From: Bacillota bacterium
Lineage (GTDB): Bacteria; Bacillota; Clostridia; Clostridiales; Clostridiaceae
Assembly (NCBI GenBank): GCA_021779235.1
Contig: JAJYBA010000043.1
Span: forward strand, 1 to 10,390
DNA length: 10,390 bases
Direction of reading: 5' to 3'
Part shown: positions 1 through 7,027 of the stretch, piece by piece
How the letters are laid out: every line of letters begins with the position of its first letter
Position numbering within the stretch: the stretch's first letter is position 1
Made by a program: the position numbers and the translations under genes
Notes under the pieces: model-generated
The model's input: only the letters and a program-made list of their open reading frames with translations
What the model was told of the DNA's origin: nothing
Database searches by the model: none

Positions 1-39
1 CTGTTCATCTTCTTTGAAGCTGCAATATTAACAACTTAT

Positions 40-861
40 CTATTTTTCAATTGTCTTATTTTTATAAAAAGTTGTCATTACATTTTTAATAAACTCTCTC
101 TCTTCATCTGATATTTTATAGACTGATGGCTTTCTATTATCGGGAATAGAATTATAATTTTCCCACGACTTTCTCACTCCATCTCGTATATCAGGGTCTC
201 CTTGAATATAACCATTGTTTATATCATACAATAATTGCCCCACTGCTTGTGCTTCTGTACTGGCAGGGTCTACTCCTTGCTCAACTAATCTTTTAAGTTC
301 CGTACGAAAAAGATTATATCTCTCATTATAACTTTTCTGATTTTCTTCAGTCCACCCTCGATCTGCTAATTTTTGTAATGCTTCTTCGCTATAAGATTTT
401 TTTGCCAAATCCCTCATATATTCTCGCTGTTCAGTTGTTAAATATTGATTCATCCAAGTTGGTTTAAGTTCCATCTGTACTGCCTGAACCACTTTTATAA
501 TTGATTTATAGTCAAACTGATTTGCTTTCAATAATTTTTCTGTTTCTTCAATTGCACTAATGACTGTTTCTATTTGCGTTTTTTTATCCTTCATCATCAT
601 TTTCTGTTGAGAGAGGACTTCTTCAAATTTTTGCGAACTCGTTTGAAGAAACAATTTAATTTCTGATAACGAAAATCCAAGAAATTTTAGTGCTAAAATA
701 TACTGTAACTTTATGAAATCTTTATTTGTATACATACGATACCCTAATCTATTATAATGTGATGGTATTAATAGTCCCTTTTTATCATAATATCTCAGTG
801 TTCGAGTAGAAACAGATGATTCATTTGCAAATTCAGTGATACTATATAGTTTTTGATTCAA
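40..861 (-). CDS. MerR-family regulator with TipAS-like ligand-binding domain
   Basis: Likely a DNA-distorting transcription activator that binds a hydrophobic drug or peptide. With the start used here the protein has 273 residues. A MerR winged helix-turn-helix opens it (YSITEFAN at 6-13, then RTLRYYDKKGLL at about 20-31, and the wing residues GYRMYT near 40). A dimerisation coiled coil follows at about 84-120. The C-terminal part (about 145-270), with REYMRDLAKKSYSEE and a GYIQGDPD motif, resembles the TipAS antibiotic-recognition domain of TipA, Mta and SkgA regulators. The frame can be extended to an ATG at 933, but I chose the TTG at 861: AAGGAGGG lies 6 bases upstream, and the 933 ATG would lie upstream of the -35 box of the gene's own promoter. 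No drug pump or obvious target gene adjoins it, so its regulon is open. Confidence 0.88.
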   Translation of the reverse strand: MNQKLYSITEFANESSVSTRTLRYYDKKGLLIPSHYNRLGYRMYTNKDFIKLQYILALKFLGFSLSEIKLFLQTSSQKFEEVLSQQKMMMKDKKTQIETVISAIEETEKLLKANQFDYKSIIKVVQAVQMELKPTWMNQYLTTEQREYMRDLAKKSYSEEALQKLADRGWTEENQKSYNERYNLFRTELKRLVEQGVDPASTEAQAVGQLLYDINNGYIQGDPDIRDGVRKSWENYNSIPDNRKPSVYKISDEEREFIKNVMTTFYKNKTIEK

Positions 862-885
862 GCCATTCCCTCCTTTCTTACCACA

Positions 886-916
886 ATTATAAAGGTTGAC
901 GTTGTGATAACCGCAA
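886..916 (-). promoter_or_regulatory. MerR-type autoregulated promoter with 19-bp spacer and operator dyad
   Basis: Read on the minus strand, a -35 box TTGCGG (911-916) and a perfect -10 box TATAAT (886-891) are separated by exactly 19 bp. MerR-family activators act on such overlong spacers. The spacer is bounded by GGTT and AACC, part of an imperfect dyad (GGTTATC against GTCAACC) centred between the boxes. The predicted transcript starts a few bases before the AAGGAGGG site of the regulator gene, which indicates autoregulation and fixes the TTG start at 861. Confidence 0.75.
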
Positions 917-1106
917 TTTATATATTGTGTCATATTTCTTCAATATAAAGAAAAATACTTGAAATTTATTGATTTTTTATATTATATCTCTATAATACTC
1001 TTAATTTCTCCATGTATAGTGCTATTTTATTCTTCTAATATTAAGTTAGTACACATTTAAATATTATTGTTCATTAGATTATAGTTCTGTATAGCACTTC
1101 TTATGG

Positions 1107-2063
1107 TCAGTACAAGCATACTCTCTTTTGTAAACCTTCTAAGACTTCTTCTGGCACTTCCCTAACCTTGATATCCTCACCTAGGAAAAGTAGCCAATTT
1201 ATCATTTCTGTCAATTCTTCGGATTTATTAACGTTGATAAAAGTCTTTAGAACGCCTGTGGCTAGGTAAGGGTTCGTATAGGAAATTGAAACCTTTAACG
1301 GATGGTATTTTTTGTACTGGGCAATGGCTTTTGGACCAAGTTCAAGGACAAGGTTAATTACTTCTTCTTGCTTGCTTAATTTTTCTAAAATCTTTTGATC
1401 ACTTAATCTCTTTTTCGCCTCGTAGGGTGTGACATTGGTGAGATGGTCAACAGAAAATAGTTGCTTCTTTTCTTCCTTTAAGTCAAAGCCTTCAATCAGC
1501 CAAAGGCTATTTTCGTGATAAAGGTGCAAGAGATAAATTGAGTAAGACTTTATTACCTCCCCTTCTTTGATGGAAATCGATAAATATCTATCCAAAAGGA
1601 GAATTTGGATAAGCTTTTCCAATATGGGATGAGGTAGGTCTGAAAGATTAAGTATGTCTGGATTATGGGGATTGGTCCCTTCAAAAAGCAAGATTTGATT
1701 TAAAAGAACTAGGTCATCTTGCTGATTTTCTGATATGAGGCCAAGTAATTTTTCAGCTATAGACTGACGACTCTTTAGATATGGGAGTTGTTGATTTCTT
1801 GTGGCCATAAAGGCAATAAAAAGAGCTTTGACCTCATTGTCGTTAAAGTGAACAACAGGTAGGACGGAGTTATTCATGACAGAATACCCCCCATCCCTTC
1901 CAACTTCTGTGACAAGTGGCATTCCCATGGCCTCAATATCCCTGATATCTCTAATAGCTGTGGAACGAGAGATGTTAAATTCTCGCATGATTTCAGAAAT
2001 TGTAAAGTGGGCGCGGTTGTTGATATACCGCATGATGATATTAATCCGTTCAACCTTTTTCAT
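1107..2063 (-). CDS. WYL-domain transcriptional regulator, YafY/DeoR-like
   Basis: A 318-residue regulator. The N-terminus is a winged helix-turn-helix of the HTH_11/DeoR type (ISEIMREFNISRSTAIRDI at about 22-40, followed by the wing GRDGGY at 55-60). The middle and C-terminal parts fit a WYL domain: the stretch around 150-210, including SLWLIEGFDL, corresponds to the ligand-binding SH3-like fold. A C-terminal extension completes the usual length of about 300-320 residues. Start: ATG at 2063 behind AGGAGG, spaced 4 bases. The gene is divergent from the GyrI-like gene at 2175, and their promoters overlap, so it very likely controls that gene and itself. Ligand unknown. WYL proteins are known to sense varied small molecules or nucleic acids; no specific role is shown here. 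Codon use is less AT-biased than in the genes outside this block. Confidence 0.85.
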   Translation of the reverse strand: MKKVERINIIMRYINNRAHFTISEIMREFNISRSTAIRDIRDIEAMGMPLVTEVGRDGGYSVMNNSVLPVVHFNDNEVKALFIAFMATRNQQLPYLKSRQSIAEKLLGLISENQQDDLVLLNQILLFEGTNPHNPDILNLSDLPHPILEKLIQILLLDRYLSISIKEGEVIKSYSIYLLHLYHENSLWLIEGFDLKEEKKQLFSVDHLTNVTPYEAKKRLSDQKILEKLSKQEEVINLVLELGPKAIAQYKKYHPLKVSISYTNPYLATGVLKTFINVNKSEELTEMINWLLFLGEDIKVREVPEEVLEGLQKRVCLY

Positions 2064-2088
2064 AGGGCCTCCTAAACAGTATCATTTT

Positions 2089-2135
2089 TTGACATGATTT
2101 AAGAATATTATATACCTATCAAGTGAAGAATACAA
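2089..2135. promoter_or_regulatory. Overlapping divergent promoters of the WYL regulator and GyrI-like gene
   Basis: Plus strand: TTGACA (2089-2094), 16 bases, then TATACC (2111-2116), heading to the gene at 2175. Minus strand: a perfect TATAAT (2107-2112), with a weak -35 TTGTAT (2130-2135) 17 bases upstream, heading to the regulator at 2063. The two -10 boxes overlap, so one polymerase would exclude the other and a single bound regulator could control both directions. A run of TTAA units follows at 2137-2150; no clear operator repeat is visible. Confidence 0.6.
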
Positions 2136-2174
2136 ATTAATTAATTAATTTTAAAAAAGAGGAAGGTTTTGAAT

Positions 2175-2654
2175 ATGGCAGATTATACCCTAGAAGAAAA
2201 AGCCAGCTTTACCGTATTAGGTTTTGGAACTGAGCTTAAGAGCCATTACACAGATTTTGCTGGCTTAAACAAGGAAAAGTCAGATTTTTGGCAGACCATC
2301 AGCCAAGATGGAAGGCTTGAAACTTTAAAAGCCATGGCCACAAATGACTACGTTTTTACCGTGAATGAAGCGGTGAATAACAAGATGATGCATTATGCTG
2401 GCGTCATGACAGAGGCATCAGCACCAGAGGAAGCCAGAGTTATCCAATTTCCTAAGGGGGAATACTTAGTTGTTAAAGGGGAAGGGAAGACGGCTAATGA
2501 ATTGGAAAATAAGCTTGCTGGCCTTGCCTTTGGTAAGGTTTTGCCAGAAGCAAAGAACTTTGCCTATGTTGGTGGACCAAATACAACAGTTAAGATGGGA
2601 CAGCAAAACGGCTTAGTTTTTGGTGAAATGTGGATCCCTGTTGTTAAGAAATAG
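2175..2654 (+). CDS. GyrI-like / AraC effector-binding domain protein
   Basis: A stand-alone protein of 159 residues made of a single GyrI-like small-molecule-binding domain. The features seen are the initial beta strand EKASFTVLGFG, a central segment VIQFPKGEYLVVKGEG typical of the fold, and the C-terminal GEMWIPV, where the EMWIPV pattern is the family hallmark. There is no DNA-binding domain, signal peptide or membrane segment, so it is cytosolic. Such proteins bind amphipathic or aromatic small molecules and may sequester them or present them to regulators. I prefer the ATG at 2175 over the in-frame TTG at 2169, because AGAGGAAGG (2158-2166) is 8 bases from the former and only 2 from the latter. 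It is divergent from the WYL regulator and probably its target. Confidence 0.75.
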   Translation: MADYTLEEKASFTVLGFGTELKSHYTDFAGLNKEKSDFWQTISQDGRLETLKAMATNDYVFTVNEAVNNKMMHYAGVMTEASAPEEARVIQFPKGEYLVVKGEGKTANELENKLAGLAFGKVLPEAKNFAYVGGPNTTVKMGQQNGLVFGEMWIPVVKK

Positions 2655-2668
2655 ATAGATAAAGGGGG

Positions 2669-2731
2669 TTAAAGTCCTAAATGGACTTTAATGGGCAATT
2701 TACGAGCGGGAGTGAGTGGGTCAAATTACCC
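2669..2731 (+). repeat. Two consecutive hairpins in the 105-base gap before the unknown gene
   Basis: A perfect 9-bp inverted repeat, TTAAAGTCC at 2669-2677 and GGACTTTAA at 2683-2691 with a 5-base loop, is followed at once by GGGCAATTT (2693-2701) facing AAATTACCC (2723-2731), with one mismatch and a 21-base G-rich loop. Neither is followed by a T run, so they are not ordinary intrinsic terminators. They lie in the probable leader of the next gene and could adjust its expression or mRNA stability. Function not known. Confidence 0.5.
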
Positions 2732-2759
2732 CGTCTTCCGACTATAAGGAGGAATTGAA

Positions 2760-3221
2760 ATGTCTTATATCGTTGATTTTAAAAATGTGTCTACAGTTGG
2801 TTTAGAGTCTTCACCTGTAGTAGAAGCACTTGCTGGTTTACGTGCTAATGAAGCCCGTTACTTTATGAACAAATACAAGCATGAATTTACGGTTGTACCA
2901 GCTAGCGAAAGCCAGGATACACTGGATTATGCCAACGCAATTTTGAAAGAACGTGGTATTGAATTTGCAGCCAAACCTTTAGAAACATCTCGTTTTCAAG
3001 TGGAAAATATCAAATTTGCCTACGTCTTTTATGAGGATGGTCTTGCGATCAACGTCATGTATACCGTTGATGACCCTAAGAAACGGGCCGTTGGTTTAAA
3101 GCTTTCTGAGGGGATGGAGATACCAAAGGAGTTAGAGGGGAAGTTTAAGTTTGCTAGGCAGAAGTCTAAACTTGCTGGAATAATTCGGGGTTCGTTTTTT
3201 GTAATTAAAGGAGAATACTAA
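2760..3221 (+). CDS. Conserved protein of unknown function (153 aa)
   Basis: I do not recognise a named family with certainty; it seems to resemble small uncharacterised proteins of streptococci and lactobacilli, but that is memory only. It has 153 residues, is soluble and mixed in charge, with no signal peptide, no membrane segment and no cysteine at all. It starts at an ATG 7 bases after AAGGAGG (2746-2752). The middle part (LKERGIEFAAKPLETSRFQ) and the strand-rich segment FAYVFYEDGLAINVMYTV suggest an alpha/beta fold. The C-terminal end is basic (FKFARQKSKLAGIIRG). Its codons (several CGT and CGG, frequent GCC) match those of the GyrI-like gene just upstream and differ from the AGA-rich reductase downstream, so the two probably moved together. 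It is co-directional with the GyrI-like gene and may be controlled by the same WYL regulator. Confidence 0.7.
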   Translation: MSYIVDFKNVSTVGLESSPVVEALAGLRANEARYFMNKYKHEFTVVPASESQDTLDYANAILKERGIEFAAKPLETSRFQVENIKFAYVFYEDGLAINVMYTVDDPKKRAVGLKLSEGMEIPKELEGKFKFARQKSKLAGIIRGSFFVIKGEY

Positions 3222-3226
3222 AGGGG

Positions 3227-3249
3227 CTTAACAATTGATAATTGTTAAG
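3227..3249. repeat. Perfect 10-bp inverted repeat with 3-base centre
   Basis: CTTAACAATT (3227-3236), the centre GAT, and AATTGTTAAG (3240-3249) form a perfect palindrome just after the stop of the unknown gene and 33 bases before the reductase start. The 3-base centre and the lack of a following T run argue against a standard terminator. It could be a protein-binding operator or a weak terminator. It sits at the point where codon use changes. Confidence 0.6.
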
Positions 3250-3282
3250 TACTTATAAGGAATACAAGGGGGAATTAGAATA

Positions 3283-4416
3283 ATGAAGTATAGAAATTTT
3301 GGTAATACAGGAGAAATGGTTTCAGTCCTAGGCTTTGGCTGCATGCGACTGCCTGAGGTAGAACTAAATGGCAAATGGTATATCGATGAGGAAAAAGCCT
3401 TACCTATGCTTTTTAAAGGTTATGAAAGTGGTATAAACTACTTTGATTCAGCCCCTAATTACTGTCACAAAAATAGTGAATATGCAATGGGAAAAGCCTT
3501 AAAAGACGTAAGAGACAAGGTTAAGCTAACTACAAAGCTCCCTATGGGTAATATTAAAAGCCCTTCTGATATGAGAGAATTTCTTGAGAACAGTTTAAAA
3601 AATATGGACACAACCTACATAGATTTTTATCATTTTTGGGGTATGAACTTAAATAAGCTAGAAATAGCTAAAACTAACGATCTTTTTAATGAAGCGCGAA
3701 AAGCAAAGGAAGAAGGACTTATAAGACATTTGAGTTTTTCTTTTCATGATGCACCTGAGAACATGATTGACATTATTGATGCTGGAGAAGGAATTTTTGA
3801 ATCAGTTCTATGCCAATATAATCTTCTTGACAGAGCAAATGAAAAGTCCATGGCCTATGCTAGAAAAAAAGGCCTAGCAGTAGCCGCTATGGGACCAGTA
3901 GCAGGTGGTAGACTAGCAGCACCTACTGAACTCACAAAAAAAATTACGGGTAAAGAATCTATAGCCACCTATGAACTTGCATTAAGATTTGTTTTAGGAA
4001 ATGAGAACATAAGTCTTGCTCTATCAGGTATGCAAAATATGGATATGCTAGAAAAGAACCTTGCCATCGCAAATCTTGAGACTTATATGACTAAGGCAGA
4101 ATGGGACAAAGCTAATATTGCCCTAGAAGAGATTAGAAATTTTTCAGAATTGTATTGTACTGGATGTAATTACTGTCAGCCGTGTCCTAAGAACATAGAT
4201 ATCCCTGAGATATTTAAAATATACACTTATCACAATGTTTATGGTTTAACAGGAGCTGCCAAAAGCGGGTTTGAAACCTATAAAAAGCACCCATCAAAAC
4301 CAGCATTACCAGAAGCCTGCGTAGATTGTGGCATGTGCGAAACGAAATGTCCTCAACAGCTTAAAATTAGAAAAGAATTAAAGAGAGTAGTTAAGGTTTT
4401 AGAAGAACTAAAATAA
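3283..4416 (+). CDS. Aldo/keto reductase with C-terminal double [4Fe-4S] ferredoxin domain
   Basis: A cytosolic oxidoreductase of 377 residues, the length typical of ferredoxin-fused aldo/keto reductases of anaerobes. The N-terminal TIM barrel (about 1-280) shows the family start KYRNFGNTGEMVSVLGFGCMR and the catalytic tetrad: D55 and Y60 in FDSAPNY, K85 in TTKLP, H117 in FYHFW. The C-terminal part holds two cysteine clusters, C292/C295/C298/C301 (CTGCNYCQPCP) and C346/C349/C352/C356 (CVDCGMCETKCP), which should bind two [4Fe-4S] centres. The first cluster has CX2C spacing before the final cysteine rather than CX3C, as is common in this subfamily. It would transfer electrons between NAD(P)H, a carbonyl substrate and possibly ferredoxin; the substrate is not evident. 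The start is ATG at 3283 behind a G-rich site AAGGGGG with a rather long spacing of 10. Codon use is clostridial (mostly AGA). Apparently monocistronic. Confidence 0.92.
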   Translation: MKYRNFGNTGEMVSVLGFGCMRLPEVELNGKWYIDEEKALPMLFKGYESGINYFDSAPNYCHKNSEYAMGKALKDVRDKVKLTTKLPMGNIKSPSDMREFLENSLKNMDTTYIDFYHFWGMNLNKLEIAKTNDLFNEARKAKEEGLIRHLSFSFHDAPENMIDIIDAGEGIFESVLCQYNLLDRANEKSMAYARKKGLAVAAMGPVAGGRLAAPTELTKKITGKESIATYELALRFVLGNENISLALSGMQNMDMLEKNLAIANLETYMTKAEWDKANIALEEIRNFSELYCTGCNYCQPCPKNIDIPEIFKIYTYHNVYGLTGAAKSGFETYKKHPSKPALPEACVDCGMCETKCPQQLKIRKELKRVVKVLEELK

Positions 4417-4479
4417 GACTGTTTTGAATATAATGATGCTTTTATTACTGAAAAAGGAATTGTAGTAAAGTTAATTTCT

Positions 4480-4523
4480 TTAACATATTTTGGAAACTTC
4501 AAATTTGTTTCCAAAGTTGTTAA
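4480..4523 (+). terminator. Long hairpin after the reductase gene, possible terminator without T run
   Basis: A perfect 9-bp stem, TTTGGAAAC (4489-4497) and GTTTCCAAA (4507-4515) with a 9-base loop, is flanked by a further matched pair, TTAACA (4480-4485) and TGTTAA (4518-4523), giving about 15 paired positions. It lies about 65 bases after the reductase stop and before the tet promoter. No T run follows it, so intrinsic termination would be weak; it may instead protect the 3' end of the message. Confidence 0.45.
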
Positions 4524-4567
4524 TATTGCACCATCGAAGATAATGATTTAATGAAAATAAAAAAGCA

Positions 4568-4595
4568 TTGAAAAGAATGAAAATCTATGTATAAT
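4568..4595 (+). promoter_or_regulatory. Predicted vegetative promoter of the tet leader
   Basis: TTGAAA (4568-4573) and a perfect TATAAT (4590-4595), spaced 16 bp, form a good SigA-type promoter in an AT-rich setting. It lies about 460 bases upstream of the tet start codon, so the message would carry a long leader. A second run of TATAAT-like sequence near 4992-4997 has no good -35 box. Confidence 0.6.
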
Positions 4596-4649
4596 AAAAG
4601 TAGACTAAATAAAATATAATAAAAAATATAAATGTAAGGATGTTTTAAT

Positions 4650-4676
4650 ATGCGCAAAGAGGTAGTTTGTAACTAA
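4650..4676 (+). CDS. Putative 8-residue leader peptide of the tet gene
   Basis: ATG at 4650 opens MRKEVVCN and stops with TAA at 4674-4676. AAGGA (4636-4640) lies 9 bases upstream, and the frame is the first one after the predicted promoter. Short leader peptides ahead of tetracycline ribosomal-protection genes and macrolide methylase genes are known to link ribosome state to downstream RNA folding. A similar role here is inference. No homologue was checked. Confidence 0.4.
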   Translation: MRKEVVCN

Positions 4677-4816
4677 ACGAACTGAATAATGATTGTTTTG
4701 GAAGTAAATTTAAAATAAATCTTGAATTAGTCAAGGATTATTTGTGGTAGTGTTAATTTTAAAGAATTAATTGCAGCCATGTTTATTTGTGTACTTCTAA
4801 ATTGATCAATATTGAA

Positions 4817-4852
4817 ATGAGCATGTTACGCCTTATTTGCATTATAGGATAA
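4817..4852 (+). CDS. Second possible leader peptide (11 aa) abutting the first terminator
   Basis: ATG at 4817 reads MSMLRLICIIG and ends in a TAA (4850-4852) whose last base is the first base of the terminator stem that begins at 4852. A ribosome finishing or stalling on this frame would cover the stem and block the hairpin. A second ATG at 4823 is in frame. The ribosome binding site is poor, so translation is uncertain; the placement is the main argument. Confidence 0.3.
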   Translation: MSMLRLICIIG

Positions 4853-4876
4853 CCGTGTTTAAGACACGGTATTTTT
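4852..4876 (+). terminator. First intrinsic terminator in the tet leader
   Basis: ACCGTGT (4852-4858) pairs perfectly with ACACGGT (4864-4870) around a 5-base loop and is followed by ATTTTT. This is a compact rho-independent terminator about 180 bases ahead of the tet gene, with no complete gene upstream that would need it. It therefore fits premature termination of the tet leader transcript. Confidence 0.7.
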
Positions 4877-5002
4877 ATGCCTATTTTGCCGCAACTATAA
4901 ATATGATATAGATTTAATTTACGTGACTTTATCTAATAATTAGTTAAGTTCTATAAATTAAAACTTATATTTAATGTTTGTATTTGAGTTATATAATTAG
5001 AG

Positions 5003-5038
5003 GCTGTAAGTGAAGGTTTGTTCATTTACGGCTTTTTT
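5003..5038 (+). terminator. Second intrinsic terminator, attenuator directly before the tet ribosome binding site
   Basis: GCTGTAAGTGAA (5003-5014) pairs with TTCATTTACGGC (5021-5032) as a 12-bp stem with two G-U pairs and a 6-base loop, followed by six T residues (5033-5038). The tet ribosome binding site AGGAG (5043-5047) starts four bases later. A terminator placed this close can only serve to stop tet transcription unless it is prevented from folding, so this is the likely main control point. Confidence 0.8.
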
Positions 5039-5057
5039 ATTTAGGAGATGATATATT

Positions 5058-7013
5058 ATGAAAACAATTAATATAGGAATTGTAGCCCACGTTGATGCTG
5101 GAAAAACCACTACTACAGAAAATCTTTTATACTTCAGTGGAGTTATAAAAGAAGTTGGCAGAGTTGACTCAGGTAATACTCAAACAGATTCCATGGAACT
5201 TGAACGCAGGAGGGGAATTACAATTAAAGCCTCAACTATCTCCTTTACATGGAGGGATATAAAAGTTAACATTATTGATACCCCTGGACATGTAGATTTC
5301 ATCTCAGAGGTAGAACGTTCTTTAAGCATTTTGGATGGAGCCATATTAGTTATATCCGCAGTAGAAGGAATTCAATCTCAAACGAGAATATTATTTAATA
5401 CCTTAAGGACACTTAATATCCCAATATTAATATTCATAAATAAGCTAGATAGAGCTGGAGCTGACTTAAGCAAACTTCTTGCTGAAATAAAAAAGACCAT
5501 GTCTGATAAGATTGTCAGGCTGCAGGATGTTTATAGTGAAGGCAGCAAAGAGGTTTATATTAATGAAGTAATAGAATCAAATATAGTTAATGGTGATATA
5601 ATTGACGTTTTATCAGATCTAGATGAAGCCTTTTTAGAAGCTTATGTGGAGGGTGCAGATATTAGTAACGTTGACATACAGGAAAAGATATCTTTTTATT
5701 CAAAGCAAGGAAGTTTATACCCAGTTTTTTGTGGAGCAGCTTCCATTGGACTTGGTGTTAAAAATTTATTAGATGGGATTTGCAATTACTTGCCAAGTGC
5801 AGATCAATGTAGTGGCGGTGATTTGTCTGCAATAGTATTTAAAATAGATAGAACAGATGGAAATGAAAAAAAGGTGTTTGTAAGGTTATTTGGAGGTAAA
5901 ATATCTGTAAGAGATGTTATTACTGTTTATAATAAGGATAGTATAGAGAAAGTTAAAAAGATTAACCTTTTAGAAAATGGTAATTTAATTGAAGCACAAT
6001 GTATAAGTGCTGGTGATATTGGAGTTCTATATGGGCTTAAGAGTTTGCAAATTGGTGATATCATTGGGCTACCTATTAGTAAGATGAAGAATATATCCAT
6101 AGCTAAACCAACATTCAGAACCACAATAACTGCTATAAGTAAAGAAGATACGGGAAATTTGTTTAAGGCATTAACTTTACTTACTGAAGAAGACCCACTT
6201 CTAGAACTAGGAACAGATGACATTGAAAAAGAAATTTACGTTAATTTATTTGGTGAAGTCCAGATGGATATTTTGCGTTCAATCTTAGAGGATTCCTATG
6301 GAATAAAAGTAGAGTTTTCAAATATCCATACCATATATAAAGAAACTCCTATAGGGGTAGGCAACGCAATAATGAAAATGTGGGAAGAGTTAAATCCTTT
6401 TTGTGCAACTGTAGGATTAAAGATAGATCCTTTAGGGAGAGGTGAAGGTCTAAGATATATCTCTAATGTTTCAACGGGATCCTTGCCCAAATCTTTTCAA
6501 AATGCAATTGAAGAGGCGGTAATTAAAACAGCCAAAGAAGGACTATTTGGTTGGGAGGTTACAGATGTAAAAGTTACACTTACTTGTGGTGAGTTTTTTA
6601 GTCCTATGAGTACCCCCTCAGATTTTAGAAATGTAACACCGATGGTATTTATGGAGGCCTTATATCAGGCTAAAACTGACCTATTAGAGCCTTTGCATGA
6701 ATTTGAACTAAGGGTTCCTAGGCTAGTTTTGAGTAAGGCTATTTGGGATTTAGAGATTATGAAGGCAACTTTTGAAAGTCCAATGCTTATTGAAGATGAA
6801 TTTTTAATAAAGGGATGCATTCCTGTAGAACATTCAAAAGAATATAAAATAAAAATAGCAGCCTATACAGAAGGTAAAGGAATGTTTATAACGAAGTTTT
6901 ATGGGTATAAGGCAGTACCCTTTGAGATAGGTAAAAGTCGTAAAAAGACAACCTATAACCCTCTTAATAAAAAAGAGTATCTACTTCATAAATCAAATGC
7001 CATAAGAGATTAA
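5058..7013 (+). CDS. tetB(P)-like: Tetracycline resistance ribosomal protection protein, TetB(P)-like
   Basis: A translation GTPase related to EF-G that binds the ribosome and dislodges tetracycline. At 651 residues it has the full family length. Domain I carries the P-loop AHVDAGKT (10-17), the switch I motif RRGITI (51-56), DTPGH (74-78) and NKLD (128-131). The domain IV loop thought to reach the decoding site reads SPMSTPSDFR (515-524), close to the family consensus. From memory it is nearer to TetB(P) of Clostridium perfringens (652 residues, very similar start and the same KKEYLLHK-NAIRD ending) than to TetM, TetO or TetW, but with many substitutions, so it may be a divergent allele or a distinct class. 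The start is ATG at 5058; AGGAG is 10 bases away. TetP of C. perfringens also has the efflux gene tetA(P) upstream and overlapping; none is present here. All catalytic motifs are intact. Confidence 0.93.
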   Translation: MKTINIGIVAHVDAGKTTTTENLLYFSGVIKEVGRVDSGNTQTDSMELERRRGITIKASTISFTWRDIKVNIIDTPGHVDFISEVERSLSILDGAILVISAVEGIQSQTRILFNTLRTLNIPILIFINKLDRAGADLSKLLAEIKKTMSDKIVRLQDVYSEGSKEVYINEVIESNIVNGDIIDVLSDLDEAFLEAYVEGADISNVDIQEKISFYSKQGSLYPVFCGAASIGLGVKNLLDGICNYLPSADQCSGGDLSAIVFKIDRTDGNEKKVFVRLFGGKISVRDVITVYNKDSIEKVKKINLLENGNLIEAQCISAGDIGVLYGLKSLQIGDIIGLPISKMKNISIAKPTFRTTITAISKEDTGNLFKALTLLTEEDPLLELGTDDIEKEIYVNLFGEVQMDILRSILEDSYGIKVEFSNIHTIYKETPIGVGNAIMKMWEELNPFCATVGLKIDPLGRGEGLRYISNVSTGSLPKSFQNAIEEAVIKTAKEGLFGWEVTDVKVTLTCGEFFSPMSTPSDFRNVTPMVFMEALYQAKTDLLEPLHEFELRVPRLVLSKAIWDLEIMKATFESPMLIEDEFLIKGCIPVEHSKEYKIKIAAYTEGKGMFITKFYGYKAVPFEIGKSRKKTTYNPLNKKEYLLHKSNAIRD

Positions 7014-7027
7014 TTGTAAAAAAAACA

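Noticed and set aside
1876..2097. Plus-strand open frame of 73 codons
   Set aside because: It lies antisense to the helix-turn-helix part of the WYL regulator, has no ribosome site and no family features.
2137..2150. TTAA tandem run as a microsatellite or operator
   Set aside because: It is short and AT-only, in an AT-rich promoter region, and could occur by chance.
5927..6490. Two minus-strand open frames of 98 and 64 codons inside the tet gene
   Set aside because: They are antisense to the intact GTPase gene, with hydrophobic low-complexity products that reflect AT-rich complement codons.
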